A stretch of 52,821 nt of DNA from Bacteroidales bacterium UBA5762 (GTDB lineage: Bacteria; Bacteroidota; Bacteroidia; Bacteroidales; TTA-H9). A program made the translations under genes and the position numbers. The DNA lies in NCBI GenBank assembly GCA_002418865.1, contig DIEY01000001.1, positions 9,795-62,615 on the forward strand. Reading direction: 5' to 3'. Positions 8,373 to 17,402 of this stretch are shown here, piece after piece (position 1 is the stretch's first letter; each line of letters begins with the position of its first letter). The notes under the pieces were generated by a model, which ran no database searches, was not told where the DNA came from, and saw nothing but the letters and a program-made list of their open reading frames with translations.

Positions 8373-9467
8373 ATGAAAAAGCCTTTCCATTTTGCCGAAT
8401 CTTTGTTAAATTGGTATAAAAACAATGCCCGGACATTGCCTTTTAGAAATGAGGTTTCTCCTTACGCTATCTGGATTTCGGAAGTTATTTTGCAGCAAAC
8501 ACGTGTTAATCAGGGATTAGAATATTATAGGCGATTTATGGCCCGTTTTCCTAACATAAAATCCTTGGCTGAGTCAACAGAAGAAGAAGTCTTAAAAATA
8601 TGGCAGGGTTTAGGTTATTATTCTAGGGCAAGAAATCTGCACGAAGCTGCCCAACAGATAATGAGCTTGTATCATGGCCAAATGCCTTCTTCCTATCAGG
8701 AATTGAAAAAAATTAAGGGTATAGGACCATACACTGCCGCTGCCATTAGTTCTATCGCCTTTCAAGAAGTAATACCAGCTATTGATGGAAATGCCAAAAG
8801 AGTATTCAGTCGTTTCTTGGGTATTAATACTCCAGTCAATACTTCTTCTGGTAGTGTTTTAATCGAAAAAGCTGCTTTTTCATTTATCGATCCTTTTCAA
8901 CCAGGCAATTTTAATCAAGCTGTCATGGAACTCGGGGCCATGATTTGTACTCCTAAACGTCCATCTTGTACTAACTGTCCTCTTTTAAGTGAGTGCATTG
9001 CCTACAAAGAGAATCAAATTGAGTACATTCCTTTAAAAGTTAAGAAACACGTTGTGAAAGAAAGATCTATTTTTTACTTCGTTTTTTATAGCAAGGCAGA
9101 GGATACGGTGCAACTGATTATGCACCAGCGTACTCGAAATGATATTTGGAAAGGCTTGTACGATTTTCCTTCCCTTGAGTTTAATGAAGCCATGAATGTG
9201 CAAAAAGTAATAGAGTCGGAAATTCTGAAACAACAATTTCCTTATGTAAAATTCGCCGAATTGCAATCTATAAATGGTCCTTTAAAACATATTCTTACTC
9301 ATAGAATTCTCTGGCTTCATTTCTCGGTTTATGAATTATCGGTTATGCCTCATATTGAGAATAAGAATCATACAATCTATACTTTGCATGAAGTTTTAGG
9401 TTTGCCGTTACCACGTCCTATAGAAATATTCCTGAAAGAATTCATGGGGAAAACTATTCTCGTTTGA
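8373..9467 (+). CDS. mutY: A/G-specific adenine glycosylase MutY
   Basis: This base-excision repair enzyme removes adenine mispaired with 8-oxoguanine. Key residues fall at the same numbers as in the E. coli protein: catalytic Glu37 (WISEVILQQT), Asp138 (PAIDGNAKRV) and the [4Fe-4S] cysteines Cys192, Cys199, Cys202 and Cys208. The helix-hairpin-helix element (KGIGPYTAAAI) precedes Asp138. Residues from about 225 form the C-terminal NUDIX-like domain that recognises 8-oxoG. The length of 364 residues is normal. It is divergent from HU. In many Bacteroidota mutY is followed by ssb-gldE-gldD; here those genes lie about 6-8 kb away. Confidence 0.96.
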   Translation: MKKPFHFAESLLNWYKNNARTLPFRNEVSPYAIWISEVILQQTRVNQGLEYYRRFMARFPNIKSLAESTEEEVLKIWQGLGYYSRARNLHEAAQQIMSLYHGQMPSSYQELKKIKGIGPYTAAAISSIAFQEVIPAIDGNAKRVFSRFLGINTPVNTSSGSVLIEKAAFSFIDPFQPGNFNQAVMELGAMICTPKRPSCTNCPLLSECIAYKENQIEYIPLKVKKHVVKERSIFYFVFYSKAEDTVQLIMHQRTRNDIWKGLYDFPSLEFNEAMNVQKVIESEILKQQFPYVKFAELQSINGPLKHILTHRILWLHFSVYELSVMPHIENKNHTIYTLHEVLGLPLPRPIEIFLKEFMGKTILV

Positions 9468-9636
9468 TGAAAGGATATATTTAAGAAGGTTTCATGTATT
9501 TTGAAAATAGAAGCAGATTTTGGTAAGGTTGAAAAATATTCACGATTTAGGTTAGGCAAAAAATATGTCTTGGGCACTATGACTCTCGAAGGAAGATTTT
9601 ATGCTTAAATGGCTGCAGGGATGAGATGGGTCTTAT

Positions 9637-10665
9637 TTAGATTTGCGAAAGGCGCGTAAAGTTGCAAAGTTTCTGGAGAATGCGTGCTCCTACATTGGCA
9701 TCCCATTCGTCTTCCAAGCCTGGAGCTACCTCTACCAAGTCGAAACCAATGATTTGGCGTCCCGAAGTAGCTAAAATATGCAGTAATAAGACAACCTGTT
9801 CGAACGAAAGGCCTCCGGGCACTGGAGTTCCAGTGTGGGGACAAAGCTCGGGATTCAATCCGTCGATATCGAAACTTATGTATACTTTCGATGGTAGATG
9901 ACCAACAATTTCTTCGCAAGTTTCACTGAAAGGTTTACCATTGAGTGTTTCGAAAGCCAATAAATAGTCATCGTACTGTCTGATTCTTTTATCATGATGG
10001 CCTCGTATCATTTCTTCTTCACATACATCACGTATTCCAACTTGTATAAGTTTTTCTATGGAGGTGTGTTCTAGGACATTATACATGATAGAAGCGTGAC
10101 TAAAGGTAAATCCTTCATAAGCTTTTCTTAGGTCTGCATGAGCATCAATATGAAGAATTCCAAAGCCACTAAATTTTTCAGACACTGCTTGAATTAAACC
10201 TAATGGAATACTATGGTCACCTCCGAGTAAACCGACGGTTTTGCCTTTTGAAATCCAATAATGAGTGGATTGATAGACCCATTGATTCATTTTTTCACAA
10301 CCCTGATTAATTTCTTCGAGCAAAGTCATCATTTGAGGGTCAACCGAGCTCGAGCCAGTTTCTAATAAATGAATCACTTGCTGAGCCAGAGGTCGTAATT
10401 GCTGATTCAGCTGCAATATTTCATCTGGGAGAGGGAGAGCAGTTATACGGTTTTCCCATGCTTGTTCGAGAAAAAAATCAAATAAATCGACCTGAGTAGA
10501 TGCTTTGATTACGGCCTCGGGCCCTCGATGTGTGCCAGAGCGATAGGAGGTTGTGACATCCCAAGGAACCGGTAAAATGATGATATCGGCTTCTTCTTGA
10601 GTATAAGGTAAACCTAAAAAATTTCCGTTGGGAATGCCGATGGCATTTGGATCGAAGGAGGACAT
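9637..10665 (-). CDS. agmatinase/arginase-family ureohydrolase
   Basis: The 342-residue protein is a binuclear manganese ureohydrolase. The metal ligands are visible: GGDHS (His151), DAHAD (Asp174, His176, Asp178) and SFDIDGLNP (Asp266, Asp268). PHTGTPVPGGLSF and a conserved C-terminal Glu (DLVEVAPGLE) complete the fold. The best guess for the substrate is agmatine, giving putrescine and urea, because Bacteroidota typically pair this subfamily with arginine decarboxylase. No speA is present here, so arginase or formimidoylglutamase activity cannot be excluded. The gene stands alone between the convergent mutY and the divergent comF. Confidence 0.85.
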   Translation of the reverse strand: MSSFDPNAIGIPNGNFLGLPYTQEEADIIILPVPWDVTTSYRSGTHRGPEAVIKASTQVDLFDFFLEQAWENRITALPLPDEILQLNQQLRPLAQQVIHLLETGSSSVDPQMMTLLEEINQGCEKMNQWVYQSTHYWISKGKTVGLLGGDHSIPLGLIQAVSEKFSGFGILHIDAHADLRKAYEGFTFSHASIMYNVLEHTSIEKLIQVGIRDVCEEEMIRGHHDKRIRQYDDYLLAFETLNGKPFSETCEEIVGHLPSKVYISFDIDGLNPELCPHTGTPVPGGLSFEQVVLLLHILATSGRQIIGFDLVEVAPGLEDEWDANVGARILQKLCNFTRLSQI

Positions 10666-10685
10666 AAAAATGGCTATTGCTTCTG

Positions 10686-10693
10686 CAAAATTA
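10686..10693 (-). promoter_or_regulatory. possible -7 element of the ureohydrolase gene
   Basis: TAATTTTG on the minus strand fits TAnnTTTG and ends about 20 bases before the start codon. No -33 TTTG is seen at the right distance. Confidence 0.3.
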
Positions 10694-10784
10694 GTGATTT
10701 TGTATAAGCCTTATTTTTTTATTGGTTTTTATCTCATTATTCGAAAATTAGTATTAGTTTTATTGACATAAATAGGTATTATTC

Positions 10785-11495
10785 ATGCCAGCACAATTTA
10801 TTTCACTTCTCGATGATTTTTTGTCACTTATTTATCCGCGTTTGTGTTATGCCTGTGGGAACAGTCTTTATTTTAATGAGTCTGTGATTTGCAATCGTTG
10901 TTTGGCCACTCTTCCTCTTACGAATAGTCATTTAAGCAAGGACAATCCTGTAGCTCGTGCATTTTGGGGAAGGATCCCCATTGAAGGAGCCGCAGCCAGG
11001 TATTATTTTCGAAAAGGAGGGCCTGTTCAAAGATTGTTACATAATCTCAAATATAATCATGCGCCGGAGATTGGAATATTCATTGGTCAGATATATGGAA
11101 AGGAATTGCTGCAAGGGGAGGCATTTCGTTCGGTTGATTTAATTATTCCTATTCCCTTGCATTTAGAAAAACTGAAAAAAAGAGGATATAATCAATCGGC
11201 CATGTTTGGGCAGGGATTAAGCCAAAGCATGAAAATTCCTATAGATGAAGACAGCCTTTATCGTACTTATTATACAGATACCCAAACTCGGAAATCGCGT
11301 GAAGAAAGATGGGAAAATGTAAAGTTTGTTTTTACGCTTAAGGAGAATGCAGATTTGGAGGGTAAACATATTTTGCTTGTGGATGATGTAATAACCACAG
11401 GTTCGACCATTGAAGCCTGTGCTAATAAATTGATGGAGAAGAAAGGAGTAAGAATTAGTGTTGCTGCAATCGCCTTTCCTAGCAGTACTTTTTAA
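10785..11495 (+). CDS. comF: ComF family phosphoribosyltransferase-like protein
   Basis: The 236-residue protein has the ComF layout. An N-terminal zinc-finger-like part has two CxxC pairs (CYACG, CNRC). A phosphoribosyltransferase fold follows, with the PRPP-binding loop LLVDDVITTGST near residue 205 and the KKRGYNQS segment typical of ComF and amidophosphoribosyltransferase relatives. ComF proteins are needed for DNA uptake during natural transformation in several bacteria, and in others they lie outside competence clusters. No other competence genes are nearby, so the role here is open. Confidence 0.88.
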   Translation: MPAQFISLLDDFLSLIYPRLCYACGNSLYFNESVICNRCLATLPLTNSHLSKDNPVARAFWGRIPIEGAAARYYFRKGGPVQRLLHNLKYNHAPEIGIFIGQIYGKELLQGEAFRSVDLIIPIPLHLEKLKKRGYNQSAMFGQGLSQSMKIPIDEDSLYRTYYTDTQTRKSREERWENVKFVFTLKENADLEGKHILLVDDVITTGSTIEACANKLMEKKGVRISVAAIAFPSSTF

Positions 11496-11611
11496 ACAGG
11501 TCGAATGTTCATTTTTTCACTTGATACTATTTAACGGCCACACTGCAGCCGCCATCTATCCTTTAAGGAGCGATTTGCAATGCTTACAATTTACTTTTCT
11601 TAATAATAGCT

Positions 11612-11642
11612 GTAGAGAATCATTTTTTAAAGATTCCTCTAC
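11612..11642. terminator. hairpin between convergent comF and ferritin genes
   Basis: GTAGAGAATC (11612-11621) pairs with GATTCCTCTAC (11632-11642) with one bulged base and a 10-base AT loop. It touches the ferritin stop codon. There is no clear U-tract on either side, so termination is only a possibility. Confidence 0.3.
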
Positions 11643-12172
11643 TATTCAGCAGCTTTTTGGGTAGAATTGTTTGCTGCTGGAGTAGTTGCTAAATCACCAA
11701 GCTCTTTATCTATAAGAAATAAGCCTCCAGTTAGCCCATCACCGGCAAGTTTAATTTTGTCGAGTATTGCTCGCATCTTACTTTCTTCCTCAATTTGTTC
11801 ATTAATGAACCATTGAAGGAAATTGGCGGTAGTGTAATCTTTTTCTTGTTGGGTTAAACCATAAATTTCGTTGATAGAGGCTGAAATGTATTTTTCATGA
11901 TCCAGGATTTTCTCAAACACAGCTTTGAGAGATGGGAACTCATTTTGTGGTGGATCGAGTGATTTTAATAAAGCCATGCCTTCTCTGTCATTGAGAAAGT
12001 GAATGAATTTTAACTGATGTAAACGTTCTTCGTCGGAATGTTTATATAAAAAGGCTGCAGCTCCGGGAAAGCCATTCGCTTCGCACCATATTGCCATTTG
12101 CAAATAAAGCCGTGAGCTGTGTTCTTCTTTTTGAATCTGCTCTATGATGGCATTTTCTATATTCTTTTTCAT
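11642..12172 (-). CDS. ftnA: ferritin (FtnA type)
   Basis: A 176-residue non-haem ferritin that would assemble into a 24-mer shell storing iron. The four-helix bundle and ferroxidase residues are visible: Glu in QKEEHSS (about residue 17), EERLHQ (Glu and His near 50-53), a Glu near 93 (ILDHEKY) and QWFINEQIEEE near 125-132. There is no haem-binding methionine of bacterioferritin. A short low-complexity tail (TTPAANNSTQ) extends the C-terminus. It follows atpG by 53 bases on the same strand. Co-transcription with the ATP synthase genes is possible but not required. Confidence 0.93.
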   Translation of the reverse strand: MKKNIENAIIEQIQKEEHSSRLYLQMAIWCEANGFPGAAAFLYKHSDEERLHQLKFIHFLNDREGMALLKSLDPPQNEFPSLKAVFEKILDHEKYISASINEIYGLTQQEKDYTTANFLQWFINEQIEEESKMRAILDKIKLAGDGLTGGLFLIDKELGDLATTPAANNSTQKAAE

Positions 12173-12225
12173 GTTTTTAAGTGTTGAATAGGTTAATAAT
12201 TAATATTTATGACAACTACTTTGTC

Positions 12226-13104
12226 TTAAGATTTGTTCAATGTATTGGAACCAGAAATGATTTCAAGGATTTGGTTGGTGATGGAGGCCTGACGAGCTTT
12301 ATTGTATGCAAGGGATAAATCTTTAAGCAGAATATCTGCATTGTCGGTAGCAATCATCATGGCTGTCATTCTTGCGCCTTGTTCTGCAACAAAAGAATCG
12401 AGGAAAGCTTTATAAAGTTGAATCTGCAAATGATGTGGAATGATCTCATCAATGATAACTTTGAGGGATGGTTCAAAGAGAAAATCCATATTCTCTGCCT
12501 TTGGGTCTACAGTGTAAGACAAAGGAAGAAAGCTTTCGGTAGTTATGATTTGTGTGCCAGCATTCTTAAAATGGTTATAGACAAGAATAATTTGGTCGAA
12601 TTCATGTTTCATCCATAATTCTATCAATTCATCGGCCAAGGTTTTTACCGTTTCCCAGTTCACTTTTTCGATGAGGTTATCTTTGGTCTCTATAACTGGA
12701 AATTTTTTATTAATGAGGGTATCGCTGAGGTGTTTGCCAATGCTGATAAGTTTCAGGTTGCCCGAAAGATATTGTTGTTTGAAAGAGATTTCGATAAGAT
12801 ATTTTATTTGTTTGAAGATGTTGGAATTAAAAGCGCCACAAAGTCCTCTATTGGAGGCGAGGCCTACCAGAAGAATTTTCTCGTCGTTACGATTCTCGAA
12901 AAAGGGTGAGGAGAAGTTTTCAGATGAAGCGGTATAAATTGTAGAAACGAGTTCACTCATTTTTTGGGCATAAGGTTTTAAGGCAGCGATTCTTTGTTGC
13001 GCCCTGCGTAATTTTGAGGCTGCCACCATTTTCATGGCATTGGTAATTTGTTGAGTATTTTTAACCGATTCTATTCTTAATCTAACTTCCTTAAGATTCG
13101 ACAT
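12226..13104 (-). CDS. atpG: F1Fo ATP synthase gamma subunit
   Basis: The central rotor stalk of F1 couples proton-driven rotation to ATP synthesis. The N-terminus (VRLRIESVKNTQQITNAMKMVAASKLR) carries the conserved coiled-coil helix, and the C-terminal helix (MTAMMIATDNADILL) is the other half of the shaft. At 292 residues it has normal length. It is the last ATP synthase gene of the cluster, 14 bases after atpA. Confidence 0.96.
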   Translation of the reverse strand: MSNLKEVRLRIESVKNTQQITNAMKMVAASKLRRAQQRIAALKPYAQKMSELVSTIYTASSENFSSPFFENRNDEKILLVGLASNRGLCGAFNSNIFKQIKYLIEISFKQQYLSGNLKLISIGKHLSDTLINKKFPVIETKDNLIEKVNWETVKTLADELIELWMKHEFDQIILVYNHFKNAGTQIITTESFLPLSYTVDPKAENMDFLFEPSLKVIIDEIIPHHLQIQLYKAFLDSFVAEQGARMTAMMIATDNADILLKDLSLAYNKARQASITNQILEIISGSNTLNKS

Positions 13105-13118
13105 AATAATATTAAGTA

Positions 13119-14699
13119 TTACTCGTAGCGTTTTACAAGTGTAGCAACAATTTCTTCCAGTTTTTGAGTAATTTCATCAGGCAACTGTCCCGCTCGAAGA
13201 GTTTGTAAGATTTCAGGATATTCTTCACTCAGCAGATTGAGAAAATCGGTCTCGAAATCATGGATACGATTTACTGGTATGGTTTTTAGAAGGTCATGGG
13301 TACCACAATAGATTATAGCGATTTGTTTTTCAACCGGCATAGGTTGATGAATGCCTTGCTTAAGAATTTCGACATTTCTTTTGCCTTTTTCGAGTATGGT
13401 CATAGTAGCCGGATCGAGATCGGAGCCAAATTTGGAAAAAGCCTCCAATTCGCGGTATTGGGCTTGATCTATTTTTAAGGTTCCTGCAATTTTTTTCATA
13501 GATTTTATTTGAGCATTTCCTCCAACTCTCGAAACAGATATTCCTACATTAATAGCTGGACGAATTCCTGCATTAAAAAGATTGGTCTCGAGGAATATTT
13601 GACCATCAGTGATAGAGATAACATTAGTAGGGATATAGGCAGAGACATCACCTGCTTGGGTTTCGATGATGGGTAAGGCTGTAAGAGATCCTCCTCCTTT
13701 CACTTTATCGCGGATAGACTCTGGAAGGTCGTTCATTTGGGCTGCAATTTCGTCGCTATCTATGATTTTTGCGGCACGTTCGAGCAAACGAGAATGAAGG
13801 TAGAATATATCTCCTGGATAAGCCTCACGGCCAGGAGGTCTGCGTAATAAGAGAGAAACTTCGCGATAAGATACGGCTTGTTTTGAAAGGTCGTCATAGA
13901 TAACCAGTGCTGGGCGGCCAGTATCTCTGAAATATTCACCTATGGCTGCACCTGTAAAAGGCGCATAGAATTCCATGGCGGCGGGGTCGCTAGCAGTTGC
14001 CATTACAACTACGGTATAAGGCATTGCTCCATATAACTCTAATGTCTGAACAAAATTTGCAACTGAAGATCCTTTTTGCCCAACAGCCACATAAATGCAA
14101 TAAACGGGTTCGCCTTTTTCATAAAATTCTTTTTGGTTGATTATGGTATCGAGTACAATGGAGGTTTTACCAGTTTGTCGGTCGCCTATAATAAGCTCCC
14201 TTTGTCCTCTTCCAATAGGGATCATGGCATCAATGGCTTTAATTCCAGTTTGTAGGGGCTCATTTACAGGACGACGGAAAATAACCCCTGGAGCTTTCCT
14301 TTCGAGTGGCATTCGGTAAAGAGGCCCTTGTATATCACCTTTGCCATCAATAGGTTGGCCAAGTGTATTGATAACTCTGCCTAACATACCTTCACCAACT
14401 TCTACCGATGCAATTTCTCCAGTTCTTTTTACGATATCGCCTTCTTTTACCAGATCCGATTCTCCCAACAGCACTATTCCTACATTGTCTTCTTCAAGAT
14501 TTAGAACAATGGCTCTTACGCCAGTATTCTCAAATTCTACTAACTCGCCAGCTTGAGCATTCTCTAAACCATAAACTCGTGCAATGCCATCGCCTACTTG
14601 CAATACACTGCCCACTTCATTGAGTTCTATATCGGTCCTATGCCCGGCTAACTGCTGTCGAAGAATTGCTGAAACTTCTGCCGGTTTTATTTCTACCAT
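13119..14699 (-). CDS. atpA: F1Fo ATP synthase alpha subunit
   Basis: The 526-residue non-catalytic nucleotide-binding subunit of F1. The P-loop GDRQTGKT (Lys178) is intact, as is the family signature PAINVGISVSRVGG, which contains the arginine that reaches the beta-subunit site. The N-terminal VGDGIARVYGL strand region is typical. The partner catalytic beta subunit (atpD) and epsilon (atpC) are not in this window, so they must lie elsewhere. Spacing to atpH is 13 bases and to atpG 14 bases. Confidence 0.97.
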   Translation of the reverse strand: MVEIKPAEVSAILRQQLAGHRTDIELNEVGSVLQVGDGIARVYGLENAQAGELVEFENTGVRAIVLNLEEDNVGIVLLGESDLVKEGDIVKRTGEIASVEVGEGMLGRVINTLGQPIDGKGDIQGPLYRMPLERKAPGVIFRRPVNEPLQTGIKAIDAMIPIGRGQRELIIGDRQTGKTSIVLDTIINQKEFYEKGEPVYCIYVAVGQKGSSVANFVQTLELYGAMPYTVVVMATASDPAAMEFYAPFTGAAIGEYFRDTGRPALVIYDDLSKQAVSYREVSLLLRRPPGREAYPGDIFYLHSRLLERAAKIIDSDEIAAQMNDLPESIRDKVKGGGSLTALPIIETQAGDVSAYIPTNVISITDGQIFLETNLFNAGIRPAINVGISVSRVGGNAQIKSMKKIAGTLKIDQAQYRELEAFSKFGSDLDPATMTILEKGKRNVEILKQGIHQPMPVEKQIAIIYCGTHDLLKTIPVNRIHDFETDFLNLLSEEYPEILQTLRAGQLPDEITQKLEEIVATLVKRYE

Positions 14700-14712
14700 T
14701 TCTAAAGCGTTT

Positions 14713-15279
14713 TTAAATCTGTTTTATATATAAATTCTCACTTAATTCTTTCTTTAACTCTCTCAATTGTTTTAAAAGAGAGGCGTCATAAAGATAATCA
14801 TCAAAATATAATTGAAACCCCCCAATTAAACGAGGGTCAATTTCAACCTCGAGTTCTATATTGCCTGGGATGACAGGTTCTAATTTCTGGAGAATTTTTT
14901 CCTTGTTTTGTTGGCTGATAGGTGCTGCTACCTTGATTGTCACTTCATAAATGTGATGGTCCTGTTCATAAATCTCGATAAAAGATAAAACAATATCATG
15001 TAGAATGACTTCACGAGCCTTAATGGTTAATAGCGTAAGAAATGTAAATGATATGTCGTTGATCTTGTTTTTGAAGAGTTCTACAAGAATGTTTCTTTTT
15101 TTTGAAGGAGGTATAATAGGACTAATCAAAATCCTTTTCAATTCGGGATTCTGAGTGGTGACTCTATCCAGCAGTTTCATGTCTTGAAACACTTCTTCTA
15201 CTAAGTCCGAAGAATCGGCTATCTCATATAGAGCGAGGGCATAGCGTTGAGCAAGAACTTTATGATGTATTATCTTCAT
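14713..15279 (-). CDS. atpH: F1Fo ATP synthase delta subunit
   Basis: The 188-residue peripheral-stalk subunit that ties F1 to the b subunits. It starts with the expected RYALALYEIA segment. The C-terminal part carries the family motif region with DPRLIGGFQLYFDD, where delta contacts the b subunit. Position between atpF and atpA with 14- and 13-base gaps supports the call even though the family is poorly conserved. Confidence 0.93.
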   Translation of the reverse strand: MKIIHHKVLAQRYALALYEIADSSDLVEEVFQDMKLLDRVTTQNPELKRILISPIIPPSKKRNILVELFKNKINDISFTFLTLLTIKAREVILHDIVLSFIEIYEQDHHIYEVTIKVAAPISQQNKEKILQKLEPVIPGNIELEVEIDPRLIGGFQLYFDDYLYDASLLKQLRELKKELSENLYIKQI

Positions 15280-15293
15280 GAGTAAGGTTTCAT

Positions 15294-15788
15294 TCAGCTG
15301 AATATGATCTCATCAATGAGTTTCTGCAGATAGCCATTTTGTTTTTCTTCGTCGCTGAGTTTTTCTCGTAGAAGCTTTTCAGTTAACTCAATGGTAAGGA
15401 CAGCAATTTGGTTTTTCAAATGGATGAAGGCAGCATTTTCTTCATTTTTAATAGCTACACGTGCAGAGGCAAGAATTTGTTCATATTCTTTATTGGCTTT
15501 TTGCCGAGCTTCTTCTATTATATTGTTAGCAAGTTTACGTGCATCGGCCAGCAAGGCATCGCGCTCCAATTTAGCCTCATTGAGAAGTTTTTCATTTGTA
15601 GCCAAGAGGTGGCTCATCTCCTCACGCGCTTTTTCAGCGGCTTGTAAAGCTTCCTCTATGTTTCTTTCACGCTTTCTTATTGCCTTGAGGATAACTGGCC
15701 ATGCAAACTTTCCAAGAATAAAAATTAATATCCCGAATGATATTGTCATCCAGAAAATTAAACCCAATTCAGGTGTGATGAGTTCCAT
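15294..15788 (-). CDS. atpF: F1Fo ATP synthase b subunit
   Basis: The peripheral stalk of Fo, 164 residues. One N-terminal transmembrane helix (residues about 8-32, LGLIFWMTISFGILIFILG) is followed by a long charged helix rich in Glu, Lys and Ala that should form the dimeric stalk. The order c-b-delta-alpha is canonical. A 97-base space separates it from atpE; nothing is coded there. Confidence 0.94.
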   Translation of the reverse strand: MELITPELGLIFWMTISFGILIFILGKFAWPVILKAIRKRERNIEEALQAAEKAREEMSHLLATNEKLLNEAKLERDALLADARKLANNIIEEARQKANKEYEQILASARVAIKNEENAAFIHLKNQIAVLTIELTEKLLREKLSDEEKQNGYLQKLIDEIIFS

Positions 15789-15885
15789 GATTTAACATTC
15801 AAGATTTAATAGCAGTTAGCATTTGTAATCCCAATCTTTCTTCTAAAAAAATGAGTCTCAAAGGACTAAAAAATACGTAAATGGA

Positions 15886-16146
15886 TTACACAAACAGAAT
15901 TAACATACAGACCACTACAGCGAAGAAGGCAACTCCTTCGATAAGTGCAGCTGCAATGATCATACTAGAACGAATGTCGTTGGCAGCTTCGGGTTGACGA
16001 GCAATGCTTTCGAGGGCTCGAGCTCCTATATTGCTAATCCCAATAGCTGCTCCAATGGTTGCTATACTGGCACCAATTCCTGCTCCTATCTTTGCATAAG
16101 GCGTCAAATCTGTAACTGCTTGTAATATAACTGAGAGTATTGACAT
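15886..16146 (-). CDS. atpE: F1Fo ATP synthase c subunit (proton type)
   Basis: The 86-residue hairpin forms the rotating membrane ring. Two hydrophobic helices flank the polar loop ARQPEA. The ion-carrying carboxylate is Glu70 (ALIEGVAFF). Aligned on the RQP loop, the sodium-binding set of Ilyobacter-type rings is absent: the Gln32 position is Ile37, Ser66 is Gly71, Thr67 is Val72 and Tyr70 is Phe75. I infer that the ring carries protons. The gene lies 20 bases after atpB. Confidence 0.95.
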   Translation of the reverse strand: MSILSVILQAVTDLTPYAKIGAGIGASIATIGAAIGISNIGARALESIARQPEAANDIRSSMIIAAALIEGVAFFAVVVCMLILFV

Positions 16147-16166
16147 AATAATTTGATTTAAAAAGA

Positions 16167-17276
16167 TTAATGTTGTTTCTGAGTTAAATGTTCGGGTTCT
16201 TCAATAGCCATACCAAAGTATAATGCTGATAATAAAGTAAAAACAAAAGCTTGTAAAAAAGAAACCAGGATTTCGAGAAGACTGATAAATATTGACATTA
16301 GAATTGATATCAGACTTATTCCGTAACCGAATGCGGGATGTATGTTGCCAAAGACAAAAATCAGACTCATGAATCCTAAAACAATAATGTGCCCTGCTGT
16401 CATGTTGGCAAACAAACGAATCATGAGTACGAAGGGCTTGGTAAAAACACCAAGAAGTTCGATGACGGGAAGCATAGGGATAGGGATTTTTAGCCACCAT
16501 GGTATGTTTGGTGTATTAAAAATGTCTTGCCAGTAATGACGATTGCCACTCAAAGTGGTAATGAGAAAAGTAAATAAAGCCAGCATCATCGTCACTGTAA
16601 TATTCCCTGTAACATTGGCACCGCCGGGAAAGAATGGGACAATACCCAAAAGATTATTGAAAAAAATGAAGAAAAATACAGTAAGCAAATAGGGGGTAAA
16701 TCTTTCGTAATGCTTTTCGCCTATGGATGTTTTGGCAATGTCGTCGCGTACAAAGATGATAATGGGTTCGAGCAAGGATTGCAATCCTTTAGGTGCTTGC
16801 TTTTCACTTTGTTTATAAGACTTGGCCACTGTTAAAAAAATAATTATCAAGGCAATGACACTTAAAAATAATGAAGCTACATTTTTCGTAATGGAAAAAT
16901 CGAGTGGAATATCTGGGTTTTTGATTTCGAGAGTGGGTTTGGCACTTCCAACATAAATTATTTTATCCTTGTATGGTCCTTCGGTCATGTAACGAAATCC
17001 CTTGTAATCAGTTTGGCCATGATGAAATTTCGAAAAACAAAAAACATTTAACTTGCCATCGTGCCATAAAATAACGGGTAAGGGAATGCTTACATGAGTT
17101 TTCCCAATGCTCAGGATATGCCATTCGTGTGCATCGGTGATATGCTCCATTATCATTTCACCTGGTCTAAATTCCGTTGATTTATCGGATGAAGGCCCTG
17201 CTTCAACAAGCTTAAAAGCGAAGCAAAAGCTTACTAAAAAAATGAAGAATTTTCTGACCATTTCTTTGATAATCAA
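16167..17276 (-). CDS. atpB: F1Fo ATP synthase a subunit
   Basis: The membrane stator of Fo, which forms the proton half-channels. The essential arginine lies in MIRLFANMTAGH, and the C-terminal helices follow. At 369 residues it is longer than the E. coli subunit. The extra ~130 residues are an N-terminal signal-like segment (FFIFLVSFCFAFKL) and a soluble domain, as is usual in Bacteroidota. The start at 17276 could instead be the methionine at 17261, which sits right before the signal sequence. It is the first gene of the cluster; no atpI-type gene precedes it. Confidence 0.95.
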   Translation of the reverse strand: MIIKEMVRKFFIFLVSFCFAFKLVEAGPSSDKSTEFRPGEMIMEHITDAHEWHILSIGKTHVSIPLPVILWHDGKLNVFCFSKFHHGQTDYKGFRYMTEGPYKDKIIYVGSAKPTLEIKNPDIPLDFSITKNVASLFLSVIALIIIFLTVAKSYKQSEKQAPKGLQSLLEPIIIFVRDDIAKTSIGEKHYERFTPYLLTVFFFIFFNNLLGIVPFFPGGANVTGNITVTMMLALFTFLITTLSGNRHYWQDIFNTPNIPWWLKIPIPMLPVIELLGVFTKPFVLMIRLFANMTAGHIIVLGFMSLIFVFGNIHPAFGYGISLISILMSIFISLLEILVSFLQAFVFTLLSALYFGMAIEEPEHLTQKQH

Positions 17277-17402
17277 GTAGATATCAAATTTTCTTCCCCT
17301 TAAAATTGACGATGCAAGGATAACACTTTTTTTCTCATATTGGCCTTGTATTTATTTTTAAGAAGGCAGAGTCTGTCGTTGTATGAGGATGAATGAGGCA
17401 AT

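Noticed and set aside
15391..15795. 134-residue plus-strand frame opposite atpF
   Set aside because: It is the antisense shadow of the atpF coiled coil, with Ser/Arg-rich low complexity.
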